Assembly: GCA_030627085.1 (NCBI GenBank)
Contig: DAOUSS010000003.1
Location: forward strand, 1-37,261
From: Candidatus Stahliibacteriota bacterium
GTDB lineage: Bacteria > Hydrothermota > UBA3073
Direction of reading: 5' to 3'
Length of the DNA stretch: 37,261 nucleotides
Shown here: in pieces, positions 6,490-15,074 of the stretch
Layout of the letters: every line of letters starts with the position of its first letter
Position numbering within the stretch: position 1 is the first letter of the stretch
Made by a program: the position numbers and the translations under genes
The notes under the pieces: model-generated
The model's input: the letters and a program-made list of their open reading frames with translations, nothing else
Databases searched by the model: none
Told to the model about the DNA's origin: nothing

Positions 6490-7970
6490 ATTTCGGTCAT
6501 TTCCCTGAGCTTTCGTTTCAGCGCCGGTGTTATCTCGTCAGGTAGAAGTCGCCACTCCCAATTTCCTTTGGAGGTAGCAGGTCGGTTCATTCGAGCCTCT
6601 TCTCCCAGACCGAGAATATCCTGCATAGGAAAGATAACCATATTTGCAACAGACATCATAGTAAGTCGAATTAATTCCCAGTGAAGTTCTTCAAAAGGTA
6701 CCTCTCTCCCTATATAACAAAACAATCTCTTTCTTTCGTTAGACTTTGCTTCTCTCTCAAACCATCCCTTTATTGTATTATTGTCATGAGTCCCTGTATA
6801 GAAAACACAGTTTCTCACTACATTATGGGGTATGTAAGGATTTTGGGGGAAGCTTTCACCAAATGCAAAGAGAAGAACCTTCATTCCCGGGAACTTGTAA
6901 CGCTTCATTACATCTCTTACATCAGGTGTGATGACACCAAGGTCTTCAGCAATGATAGGTAAATGGGGAAATCTATCTTTAAGTTTATTAAAGAAATCCA
7001 TTGCTGGAGCCTTTATCCACTTGCCGTTAACAGCGGTCTTTTCTGTTGCCGGAACTTCCCAGTAGGCAACAAAGCCACGAAAATGGTCAACCCTTACAAA
7101 ATCGAATAAATTCAGATTATGCTCTATTCTCCGCAACCACCAATCATACCCCTTCTCCTTTAACATTTCCCAGTTATACAATGGATTTCCCCATAGTTGC
7201 CCCGTTTCACTGAAATAGTCCGGGGGCACACCGGCAACAACGTAAGGTCTTTTTTCGTTGTCAAGTTTAAATATCTCATGATGAGACCAGAGGTCCACAC
7301 TATCATAACTGACATAAATAGGTATATCTCCCATGATTTTAATACCTTTTTTATTAGAATATCTTCTGAGAGACAACCACTGTCTTGCAAAGACATATTG
7401 AATAAATTTTTCCCTCTCAATTTCATTATGAAGTTTCTCTTTTAAAGACCGCAAAGCCTCCGGCTGTTTATCCCGTATCTCAGTCGGCCATTCGCACCAA
7501 GCCTGACCGCGGAAATATACTTTAAGTGCAAGAAAAAGGGCATAATCTTCAAGCCAATAAGAATTTCCTGTACAGAATTCCTTGTATTCACGATTATTTC
7601 TCATCTTTTTAAAGCGCTCATAAGCAAGATTAAGAAGGTTTTTCTTGTAATTGCTAACCCCTTCATAATCGACTTTATCAGCGGGGAATTCAGATAAAGA
7701 AGAAATGTCCTCTCTTTTAACTAAACCGTCTCTTTCTAAAAGTTCCGGGCTTATTAGTAATGAGTTTCCTGCAAAAGCAGATATCGTGCCGTAAGGGGAA
7801 TTACCATAGACTAAATCTGTTGAGGCGAGAGGAAGAATCTGCCATAGACTCTGTTTGGTCTCAACAAGAAAATCGGCAAATCTGTAAGCCTCCGGTCCCA
7901 TATCCCCGATGCCGTATGGGGAAGGAAGGGATGTAATATGTAAAAGAATACCGCTTCCTCTTTTCATCAT
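6474..7970 (-). CDS. malQ: 4-alpha-glucanotransferase (amylomaltase)
   Basis: GH77 amylomaltase: transfers glucan chains between maltodextrins, releasing glucose and longer chains for phosphorylase; cytoplasmic. About 498 residues, the usual bacterial length. Visible: SGILLHITSLPSPYGIGDMG at the N-terminus; nucleophile Asp in VRVDHFRG (about residue 295); acid/base Glu in IIAEDLGVI (about 342); third acid in TGTHDNNT (about 396). The frame opens at an ATG at 7991, but that codon lies in the octamer array; ATG 7970 or 7967 matches the family start. No strong Shine-Dalgarno. It is last in the minus-strand starch operon, next to the phosphorylase gene. Confidence 0.95.
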   Translation of the reverse strand: MMKRGSGILLHITSLPSPYGIGDMGPEAYRFADFLVETKQSLWQILPLASTDLVYGNSPYGTISAFAGNSLLISPELLERDGLVKREDISSLSEFPADKVDYEGVSNYKKNLLNLAYERFKKMRNNREYKEFCTGNSYWLEDYALFLALKVYFRGQAWCEWPTEIRDKQPEALRSLKEKLHNEIEREKFIQYVFARQWLSLRRYSNKKGIKIMGDIPIYVSYDSVDLWSHHEIFKLDNEKRPYVVAGVPPDYFSETGQLWGNPLYNWEMLKEKGYDWWLRRIEHNLNLFDFVRVDHFRGFVAYWEVPATEKTAVNGKWIKAPAMDFFNKLKDRFPHLPIIAEDLGVITPDVRDVMKRYKFPGMKVLLFAFGESFPQNPYIPHNVVRNCVFYTGTHDNNTIKGWFEREAKSNERKRLFCYIGREVPFEELHWELIRLTMMSVANMVIFPMQDILGLGEEARMNRPATSKGNWEWRLLPDEITPALKRKLREMTEIYGRA

Positions 7971-7978
7971 ATAATTAA

Positions 7979-8098
7979 GTCGTTGAGTCATCGGGTCGTT
8001 GAGTCATTGGGTCATTGAGTCATTGGGTCGTTGGGTCCACAGGACGCTAAGACCCTACGACGCTAAGACGCTATGACGCTAAGACGCTATGACGCTAT
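7979..8098. repeat. Two octamer tandem arrays between malQ and glgP
   Basis: Array 1 has seven 8-bp units (7979-8034) of consensus GTCRTYGR (gtcgttga, gtcatcgg, gtcattgg and variants). Array 2 has seven units (8043-8098) of consensus GACGCTAW. Array 2 encodes the last four codons and stop of the phosphorylase gene. The period is strict while the sequence drifts. Confidence 0.85.
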
Positions 8099-9647
8099 TA
8101 CCTCCCATCCTTTTGTAAATCTTATTGTATTCAAGAATCATCCTGTGGGTATTGAAGTAAGATGCGTTTATTGCAATTGCGTTTTTCATTATCTCTGCCC
8201 ATTTCGTTCTATTATGATAAAATACAGGCAGAATTTCGTTTCCCAGTTTGTCGTAAAGGTTTTCTGCGTCGTCGGTCAAACTCCAGCCTGTTATTCCCTC
8301 GTTACATCCTTCAATCCACCATCCATCCAGCGTAGACAGAGAGGGAATCCCATTATGGGCTGCTTTCATACCGCTCGTTCCACATGCTTCCAGTGGCGGT
8401 TTCGGATTGTTAAGCCAGAGGTCCACTCCCTGTGTGAGAAGTTTTGCAATCCCAATATTATAGTTCTCAATGTATGTTACCTTTATCTTCCCATTTAACT
8501 CTCTGGCAATGTTTATTACTCGTTTTATTATACTTTTTCCCTCATTGTCATGTGGGTGTGCCTTGCCGGAGAATATTATTTGAATATCTCCCAAGCTCTT
8601 TAACCTGTCTAGATTTGAAAATATGATATCTGCCCTTTTATAACCAATAAATCGACGCGCAAACCCTATCGTAAAAGTGTTAAGGTTAAAATCACTTTTC
8701 ACAAATTCAAGTAACCTCTTTTTTGCCTTTATATGGGAGGACCATATTACTTCTGGGGGAACTCTCTCGGCCCCTCCAAGAAGATGAGGATCTTCTCTCC
8801 ATCCGGGTGTATACTCATCAAACAGGGTAGCAAATTCTGGTGATGTCCAGGTAGCAGAATGAACTCCGTTTGTAATTCCATCAATATTGTCCCTTTTAAA
8901 CATCTGCCTTGAGACATCCCTGTGCCTTTTTGATACACCATTAACATAACCTGAACCATAAAACGCAAGTTCTGTCATATCGAGTTCCCTGTCCCACTCC
9001 GGAAAAAATTCTTTTACAAGATTTGTCTCAAATCTATCATGCCCGGCTGGTATTGGTGTGTGAATGGTAAAAAGGCATCTGTTTTTTATTTCATCAATAC
9101 TCATCTTCTTTGACAATTCGTGTATAATAAGCGCAGAATGGCTTTCATTCATATGATAAACTGCATCTTTAATCCCGAGTTTCTTCAACATCCTAATACC
9201 TCCAATACCAAACACAATCTCCTGCATAAGTCGGTACCTCTTATCTCCTCTGTAGAGATATTGTGTTATTTTTCTCGTTTCGGGACTGTTCTCTGGAAGA
9301 TCGGTATCCAGAAAGTAGACAGGAACCTTGTAACCAGATATTCCTTCTATCTCGTATTTCCACGCCCCAATCGCCACATTTTCATCTCCAATGTCCACAT
9401 AAACCCGGTGTGGAAGAAACTCCATTACATCCGTTGGATTCCACTCCTCTGGTAATTCCTCCTGCGTTCCATCCTCCCTCAGTCTCTGTCTGAAGTATCC
9501 CCGGTGATAGATAAGGGTAACTCCAACAATTGGAATTTTGAGGTCTGCTGCAGATCTCAGCGTATCCCCGGCAAGAATGCCGAGACCACCACTATAAGTG
9601 GGAATTTTTTTATCAATACCTATCGCCATTGAAAAATATGCAATCAT
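8079..9647 (-). CDS. glgP: Alpha-glucan phosphorylase (GT35, short type)
   Basis: PLP-dependent phosphorylase that releases glucose-1-phosphate from the non-reducing ends of maltodextrin or glycogen. 522 residues: the short TIGR02094-like type common in thermophiles and archaea, lacking the long N-terminal part of GlgP/MalP of E. coli. The start IAYFSMAIGIDKKIPTYSGGLGILAGD is diagnostic; the usual SMEIG glutamate is Ala here. The PLP lysine is expected in EACGTSGMKAAHNG (K about 428); RRFIGYKR is also conserved. The final VIAS residues and stop come from an octamer repeat (8075-8098), so the original C-terminus may have differed. ATG 9647 begins directly at the family start. It sits between malQ and a four-helix-bundle gene on one strand. 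Confidence 0.93.
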   Translation of the reverse strand: MIAYFSMAIGIDKKIPTYSGGLGILAGDTLRSAADLKIPIVGVTLIYHRGYFRQRLREDGTQEELPEEWNPTDVMEFLPHRVYVDIGDENVAIGAWKYEIEGISGYKVPVYFLDTDLPENSPETRKITQYLYRGDKRYRLMQEIVFGIGGIRMLKKLGIKDAVYHMNESHSALIIHELSKKMSIDEIKNRCLFTIHTPIPAGHDRFETNLVKEFFPEWDRELDMTELAFYGSGYVNGVSKRHRDVSRQMFKRDNIDGITNGVHSATWTSPEFATLFDEYTPGWREDPHLLGGAERVPPEVIWSSHIKAKKRLLEFVKSDFNLNTFTIGFARRFIGYKRADIIFSNLDRLKSLGDIQIIFSGKAHPHDNEGKSIIKRVINIARELNGKIKVTYIENYNIGIAKLLTQGVDLWLNNPKPPLEACGTSGMKAAHNGIPSLSTLDGWWIEGCNEGITGWSLTDDAENLYDKLGNEILPVFYHNRTKWAEIMKNAIAINASYFNTHRMILEYNKIYKRMGGNSVIAS

Positions 9648-9654
9648 AATATTA

Positions 9655-9702
9655 AGTCTTAGAGTCTTGGAGTCATAGAGTCTTAGCGTCGTAGAGTCAT
9701 GG
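9655..9702. repeat. Octamer tandem array (6 units)
   Basis: Six exact-register 8-bp units: agtcttag, agtcttgg, agtcatag, agtcttag, cgtcgtag, agtcatgg. It lies between the phosphorylase start and the four-helix-bundle stop. A related array (10105-10158) lies on the other side of the four-helix-bundle gene. Confidence 0.85.
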
Positions 9703-9707
9703 AAAAC

Positions 9708-10088
9708 TTAAATATGTCGTTTGAGGGATCTGTTAAGATATTTAATCATACCGGAACCGAGTTGTGAAACTTTTTCTGCTTGATTATAGACGGCCTCTTT
9801 TTCGTCCTTTGTCAAGTATTTTTGGTCTAATGCTGCGTAACAAAGACTTTGAACTTCCGCTGCCGACCCCTTAGAAATCCATAAACCTCTCAAAAATTCT
9901 TTATCTGTCTCTCTTGCAAACCCCTCGGCTATATTGGACATTGAAGAAACAGCTGCTGATGAAAACTGGCCAGAAAACCTCAAGTCTGTGGAAAGAGCGA
10001 GATTTGCCCTTATTGCATCGTAAACCATTTTTACCAATTTCCGAGCCTCTTTCCAGCACTCCAAGTCCTCAAATCTCTCAATTTTCAT
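9708..10088 (-). CDS. Four-helix-bundle protein (S23 family), second copy
   Basis: About 126 residues of the S23-type four-helix-bundle family; function unknown. Visible: FEDLECWKEARKLVKMVYD, then SSAAVSSMSNIAEGFAR, which is the family's strongest motif, and GSAAEVQSLCYAALD. ATG 10088 is chosen because TGGAGG precedes it; the frame opens 8 codons earlier inside repeat DNA. It is not close to the copy at 3498, so it is no recent duplicate. It interrupts the starch operon between the amylase and phosphorylase genes and is bracketed by octamer arrays, which suggests it came in as a repeat-flanked cassette. Confidence 0.85.
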   Translation of the reverse strand: MKIERFEDLECWKEARKLVKMVYDAIRANLALSTDLRFSGQFSSAAVSSMSNIAEGFARETDKEFLRGLWISKGSAAEVQSLCYAALDQKYLTKDEKEAVYNQAEKVSQLGSGMIKYLNRSLKRHI

Positions 10089-10104
10089 AAAACCTCCATA
10101 ACAC

Positions 10105-10158
10105 AATGACACTACAACTCAAAGACGCAACGACACTATGACTCTATGACGCAATGAC
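10105..10158. repeat. Octamer tandem array (6.75 units)
   Basis: Units aatgacac, tacaactc, aaagacgc, aacgacac, tatgactc, tatgacgc, aatgac keep an 8-bp register with a shared GAC core. It ends at the stop codon of the amylase gene. Confidence 0.8.
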
Positions 10159-13100
10159 TTATTTCACTATCGGTTTGTCTAAGAAATTCGGGGGTATTCT
10201 TCCTGAAAGGATATATATATTCTTCAATGTCTCTCTATACATTTCATCCCATTTCTCATCCCCTTCAGGTGTCTCCATGTCTTCACCCAACCACCAGAAC
10301 CAGTCAGAACCTTCCGCTGCATAAAGTTCTTCCCATACCTCCTCTGGTATATTATCCCATCTTTCCATATCCCTTCTAACCCTCAATAGATACTCCCACG
10401 CCTTGTTCTCTTCATCCTCACCTATCCATATATCAAAATTGCCATTTATCCATGAGCCGGCAGCGAGGTCGTTCAGAATATGCAAAGGTAGATTTTCATT
10501 TAAAAATTCACTAACAGTAAGAGTTTTTACCCAATCTGCTTCTTCTATTTTTGAATAGAATGAATGAAAGAATTCCTTTCCATCTTCTTTATATGTCTCC
10601 CATGCATTCTCTCCGTCCATAATAATGCATACACATACAGGTTCATTTGTATCTTTGAACCTTTTATGTATTTCATAAAGCCTTCCAAGGAGGTCATTCG
10701 CTGCTGCCTTACCGGGCATAGAATTGTATCTGAATCCAATATCGTCAGAGAGCCTTGTATCCCTGAAGATAATTTGCACCTCCCTCTTATCAAATCTCGC
10801 TCTGTATGGTCTGTATTTATCCCGTTCACTAACTTCTCTATTGAGTGATTTTGCAAGTATCTGTTCACCTGTGGCTATCCACCTTACTCCTTTGTTAGCA
10901 AATATTGGAATTATTTGTTTTGCCACGGAACCCTCTGATGGCCACATACCCACGGGTTTTTTACCAAAAATCTTCTTGTAAAAATCTACGGATTTTTTTA
11001 CCTGAACAGCAGCATCCTGTGGATATGAAAATCTGAATGGCAGTTTTTTGTGATAAAGGTCCGTATCATATAGGAGGGGAATGATGGGATGATAGAAGGG
11101 TGTGGTTGTAACCTCTATCTTTCCCTCATCCATAAGCCTTTTATGGAGGGGTACTATCGCCTTCATAATCTCTACACCCTTATCAAGAACTTCACGTTTA
11201 TCCTCTTCTGTAAAATCTCTCTTCTTTTCAATCAGATTCCTTACTGTGATTCTCTTGCCGGTTACAAGTTCAACCTCATTTTTTTGAAATGATGGGTCAA
11301 ACCACGCAAGATTATACCATACCTGCAGGTCTCTAAAATCTTCCACAGAATAATTCCTTAAAGTAGCTTCTATGTCCATTTCTCCGTTTTTTATAATCCT
11401 CTTTTCATAAAGTTCCCTGTATCTGGGATGAGGGTCTATCAGATTTTCTTTATTTAGTGCGAAAAAGTTCATAAGAATATATTCCTTATCCTCTTTTGTA
11501 AGAAGTTCAGCAGGTTTCATAGTTACTTGCATACATTTATCAACAGGCCTACCATTTTCATATATATCTATCTCATCAAGAATTTGTAAGAGTAAGGAAG
11601 GAGTGAGGTTGATTGTAAAATGGACATTGAGATAGTCCTCCAAGATTGCTGCCATATCATAGTAATCCTTTGTTGAATGAAGCCTTACCCAGGGTTTCTC
11701 ATATATACCTGTCTTTCTATCCTTAAAATATCTCGGTTGGTGTTGATGCCACATAATTAGAAGATTGATGGGCTTACCTACCCTTTTTAGTTCTGCTGGT
11801 CTGGTCATTTTCTCTCCCTCTCCTACCACTATAACGGAATTAAACCCCTGAAATCCATCCGGTGACTTATCTGGATTTTTGGGGTCAGGTATCCAGTTCC
11901 CATTCACTATAAACTTATATTGATAAGTTCCTGGTAAAAGGTCCAAGGATATTCTCCATAGATTTCCATCGTTTTCCATAAGAGTGCCGCTCCAGCCATT
12001 GAACTCTCCAGCAATCTGGACAGATTTTGCATCTGGTGCATCGAGTTGAAATTCAACTTTTTTCATTGAAACTCCCTCCTCTTCTGCAACAATATTTGCC
12101 ACATCTCCTGTTCTTAATATAAATATGTCTCCCTCAAGAGGGTTGAGGGTTATAACAAGCCTTTCATAAGCCCTTATCGTATTACCTGTTATTGCCTCCT
12201 CCCATACACCCGGCGCCTGTATGCTCAATACTCTCTTTCTGTCTGATTTATTAAGAGCAACGATCACGCCATCTTTCCCATCTTCCAGAAGATATACATA
12301 TATATCTTTCTCCAAAAGGATTCTCTTTTCCCTACCCCTTCTTATAACACTGTTTTCGTTTCTTATATGGAGCAATCTGGATACATATTGAAGCGTCTCT
12401 TTTTCCATTTCATTTAATTCATCTTCAAACTTCATCATTCTGCGATTGTCAGGGTCACCTGCGCCGGGCATTCCAAACTCATCACCATAAAGAAGCACAG
12501 GCGCCCCCTTTATGGTGAGAAGAAATGTAAGCGCAAGCCGTAATCTTTTATACGATTCTTCTGTCGGCGGAGACGCTCCTTTCCAACCGACCTCTTTCTC
12601 ATCACCTTCCAGTTTACAGTATGTTATAAATCTCGAAAAATCATGGGTCCCAAGAAACGGACACATTATACTTCCTTTCGGATATACTCTATCAGATTCA
12701 CTTAATGCATAATCAAGTGCGAAGAAACCCTCCTTACCAGAAAATACATTTCTGAGTGTCCAGTAAAGCGGATAATCAAGTTGTCCATTAAGGAGATCAT
12801 CTCCAATAAATGCAGCTATCGTTTCTCTGTTGGATATAGTTTCTCCGAAGAGGAAAAAGTCCTTTCCGACTTCTTTGTCCAATCTTTCACGAAATTCTTC
12901 CCAGAATACGATCGGCATATGCTTTACAGCATCAAGTCTTGCACCATCCACTCCCGTTTCCTTTATGAGCCATATTGTAGTATCAATGAGTGCCTGCCTC
13001 GCCTCTTTTTTCTCATGATTTAAGGTCGGAGCGAACTCATCAAACCAGGTAGTAAAGGGGAACTCATCAAACAACCTGATATTTTTTCTCCCGTCTTCCA

Positions 13101-13668
13101 ATTTAAGTTTTGTAAACCAGTCGGGATGTTCTTTCCACCATGGATGGTCTATATGAACATGATTGAGGACGAGGTCAAGCATAATTTTTATATCATGCTC
13201 GTGCGCTTTTTCTACAAGTTCCTTCAACTCCTTCATATTTCCAAATCTCGGTTCGATCTCTGTATGGCTTACAGGCCAATACCCATGATATCCCGTAAAC
13301 TTGTGGTGTGGAGGTAAGGCATCTCTGTATGCTCCCTCGGGTGCCTTATATACAGGAGATAACCAGATGGCACCTATTCCGAGTGATGTAAAATATCCAT
13401 CTTCTATCTTCTGGATTATACCTCTGAAATCTCCACCCAAAAAATTGCATCTCGCATCAAGTTCCGGGTCTTTTATGGGAGAATCGTTTGCTACATTCCC
13501 ATTTTTGAACCTATCAGTTAAGATACAGTATATTACTCTATCCTGCCAGGTGGTAACAGATTTGCACGATTTGAAATCGTGTTTACAATTATCTTGTAGG
13601 CACAAATTCAATTTGTGCCCATGATTATAATCTATGATAGATGTCAAAAAAATCAAAGGTATATACAT
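10159..13668 (-). CDS. GH13-CBM48-GH57 fusion amylase
   Basis: About 1,170 residues (positions below count from the ATG at 13674). A short hydrophobic N-terminus (YIPLIFLTSII) may be a signal peptide; a linker (about 18-38) is encoded by two palindromic repeats. GH13 (about 44-530): DLVLNH (167-172), nucleophile D248 in GARLDAVKH, acid/base E278 in FLFGET, D345 in GTHDF. A CBM48/CBM20-like module follows (about 537-618; AGEFNGW, GTYQYKFIVNG). GH57 (about 634-1165): HQHQP (643-647), nucleophile E914 in WPSEGSV, acid D1020 in IMDGENAW, GSWINGNFDIWIG and GSDWFWW. Both active sites look intact, so both endo-type cleavage and debranching or a second amylase activity are possible. AGGAGG precedes ATG 13674/13668; 13668 has the better spacing. 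It lies just downstream of malE. Confidence 0.93.
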   Translation of the reverse strand: MYIPLIFLTSIIDYNHGHKLNLCLQDNCKHDFKSCKSVTTWQDRVIYCILTDRFKNGNVANDSPIKDPELDARCNFLGGDFRGIIQKIEDGYFTSLGIGAIWLSPVYKAPEGAYRDALPPHHKFTGYHGYWPVSHTEIEPRFGNMKELKELVEKAHEHDIKIMLDLVLNHVHIDHPWWKEHPDWFTKLKLEDGRKNIRLFDEFPFTTWFDEFAPTLNHEKKEARQALIDTTIWLIKETGVDGARLDAVKHMPIVFWEEFRERLDKEVGKDFFLFGETISNRETIAAFIGDDLLNGQLDYPLYWTLRNVFSGKEGFFALDYALSESDRVYPKGSIMCPFLGTHDFSRFITYCKLEGDEKEVGWKGASPPTEESYKRLRLALTFLLTIKGAPVLLYGDEFGMPGAGDPDNRRMMKFEDELNEMEKETLQYVSRLLHIRNENSVIRRGREKRILLEKDIYVYLLEDGKDGVIVALNKSDRKRVLSIQAPGVWEEAITGNTIRAYERLVITLNPLEGDIFILRTGDVANIVAEEEGVSMKKVEFQLDAPDAKSVQIAGEFNGWSGTLMENDGNLWRISLDLLPGTYQYKFIVNGNWIPDPKNPDKSPDGFQGFNSVIVVGEGEKMTRPAELKRVGKPINLLIMWHQHQPRYFKDRKTGIYEKPWVRLHSTKDYYDMAAILEDYLNVHFTINLTPSLLLQILDEIDIYENGRPVDKCMQVTMKPAELLTKEDKEYILMNFFALNKENLIDPHPRYRELYEKRIIKNGEMDIEATLRNYSVEDFRDLQVWYNLAWFDPSFQKNEVELVTGKRITVRNLIEKKRDFTEEDKREVLDKGVEIMKAIVPLHKRLMDEGKIEVTTTPFYHPIIPLLYDTDLYHKKLPFRFSYPQDAAVQVKKSVDFYKKIFGKKPVGMWPSEGSVAKQIIPIFANKGVRWIATGEQILAKSLNREVSERDKYRPYRARFDKREVQIIFRDTRLSDDIGFRYNSMPGKAAANDLLGRLYEIHKRFKDTNEPVCVCIIMDGENAWETYKEDGKEFFHSFYSKIEEADWVKTLTVSEFLNENLPLHILNDLAAGSWINGNFDIWIGEDEENKAWEYLLRVRRDMERWDNIPEEVWEELYAAEGSDWFWWLGEDMETPEGDEKWDEMYRETLKNIYILSGRIPPNFLDKPIVK
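13565..13620. repeat. Two palindromes embedded in the amylase coding start
   Basis: GCACGATTTGAAATCGTG (about 13565-13582) and GTAGGCACAAATTCAATTTGTGCCC (about 13597-13620) match the intergenic palindrome family. They are translated in frame as the linker between the putative signal peptide and the GH13 domain. Confidence 0.8.
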
Positions 13669-13692
13669 TAGCATTTCCCCTCCTATACATTA

Positions 13693-13749
13693 GGTCATTT
13701 GGTCATTAAGTCATTAGGTCATTAAGCACGATTTGAAATCGTGCCTACA
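13693..13749. repeat. Octamer array plus palindrome after malE
   Basis: Four 8-bp units (13693-13724: ggtcattt, ggtcatta, agtcatta, ggtcatta) run into the palindrome GCACGATTTGAAATCGTGC (13726-13744) and CTACA. The palindrome ends at the malE stop codon, so it could trim malE expression from the downstream amylase. Confidence 0.85.
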
Positions 13750-14949
13750 TTATTCCTCTTCGAGCAGTTTATTTACTTTTTCCGTTATTACAAATAGGGT
13801 TTCTTCTACGGAACGCTTGCCAGATAGAGCTGCTTCCATCTCTTGATTGACAACATTCTCTACTGCCGGGTAATCTGGTATAACAGGTCTCGGAACAGCG
13901 GTCTTCATCTGATGAAGAAAGGTCTCAAGATACGGATGTTTTATAATATCAACATCATCAAATGAGTTTACATTCACTGGAATCTGTCCCAGTTCGTTAG
14001 CCCATCTTATTTGATTTTCTTTGGAAACAAGAAATTTGAGGAAGTCAAAAGCAAGTTCTTTATCTTTTGTCCCTCTGAATATTACCATATTTGTTCCCCC
14101 TACTGTCGTAGCAGTCCCTGCTGGTCCCCTCGGTATCATACCAACACCAAAGTTTATACCTATGTTAAGGAGGGTTTTAATCCTCCAGGGGCCACTCAAT
14201 ACCATCGCGTACTTCTCATTCTGGAAGCCCATATCGGGCTCAACAGCACCCGCTTTCCATGCGCCTGCCTCTATCTTATACTTACTATAGAGGTCTACCT
14301 TGAACTGTAAACCCTCTACAGCTTCTTCCGTATTGAGAACACATTTCCCTTTGTCTATAAATCTTGCTCCAAATGTATAGAAGAATGGAAGTGTCCACCA
14401 TAATGTATTCCTCATACCAAATCCGAATATTTCTTTCTCTACGTCTGTGAGTTTTTCCCCGTAAGAAATAAATTCATCCCAAGTTGACGGCGGCTTCTCA
14501 GGGTCAAGTCCTGCCTCCTTAAAAAGCTTTTTGTTGTAAAAGAGACATATACAGTTTGTCTGGTCTGGTATACCATATATCTTGCCATCTATAATGTTTC
14601 CAGAGACAGCGGCAGGAACAAGTTCATCCACAAGTTCCCCTGCTCCAAATCCATCGAGAGCACATACCCCACCCCTCAATGCAAGTCTACTCACAAATGC
14701 ACAGTCCACCCTGGCTATATCAGGGGCTGTACGGGTTGCAAGTGCTGTGAGAACCTTTTGCTCTGTTCCATTAAAGGGTATTCTTTGAATCTCGACCTTT
14801 ATACCCTTTAGTTCCTCATAATTTTGGACAATCTCCGTGAATGTTCTATACTCCTCATCGTTATAACTCACCCAGATTGAGAGGCTACGAGCCAGAATTA
14901 TCTGGAATAATACTGTAACTATGAGAAAAACGGTAAAACTTTTCTTCAT
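13750..14949 (-). CDS. malE: Maltodextrin-type ABC transporter substrate-binding protein
   Basis: Extracellular solute-binding protein family 1, 399 residues. The signal peptide is residues 1 to about 20 (MKKSFTVFLIVTVLFQIILA), without a lipobox cysteine, so it is probably periplasmic and soluble. The body has the usual family landmarks: APDIARVDCAFVSRLA, DGKIYGIPDQTNCICLFYNKKLFKEAGLDPEKPPSTWDE split over residues about 120-160, and the C-terminal AFDFLKFLVSKENQIRWA (about 305-322). The symbol reflects context: malF/malG-like permeases precede it and starch enzymes follow. AAGGGG lies upstream of ATG 14949. Sugar specificity cannot be read from sequence; maltodextrin is the likely ligand. Confidence 0.85.
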   Translation of the reverse strand: MKKSFTVFLIVTVLFQIILARSLSIWVSYNDEEYRTFTEIVQNYEELKGIKVEIQRIPFNGTEQKVLTALATRTAPDIARVDCAFVSRLALRGGVCALDGFGAGELVDELVPAAVSGNIIDGKIYGIPDQTNCICLFYNKKLFKEAGLDPEKPPSTWDEFISYGEKLTDVEKEIFGFGMRNTLWWTLPFFYTFGARFIDKGKCVLNTEEAVEGLQFKVDLYSKYKIEAGAWKAGAVEPDMGFQNEKYAMVLSGPWRIKTLLNIGINFGVGMIPRGPAGTATTVGGTNMVIFRGTKDKELAFDFLKFLVSKENQIRWANELGQIPVNVNSFDDVDIIKHPYLETFLHQMKTAVPRPVIPDYPAVENVVNQEMEAALSGKRSVEETLFVITEKVNKLLEEE

Positions 14950-14974
14950 ATAATCCCCTTGTAAAAAACCAAAT

Positions 14975-15074
14975 CAAAATTATCAATTAGCAATTAACAT
15001 TTCAAAATTATTTCCCGCATTGCCTTTATCTTCCTCCATTGCTAATTGCTAATTTTACATTTTGAATTTTCAAA
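14975..15074. repeat. AT-rich octamer-register repeat between malG and malE
   Basis: 'tcaattag caattaac atttcaaa' (about 14980-15005) and its rough inverse 'ttgctaat tgctaatt ttacattttgaattttcaaa' (about 15040-15075) can pair to a long AT-rich stem. This 125-bp gap holds no gene and could give differential expression of malE and malG. Confidence 0.55.

Noticed and set aside
7979..8098. CRISPR array
   Set aside because: The repeats are 8 bp, contiguous and without spacers, and no cas gene is nearby.
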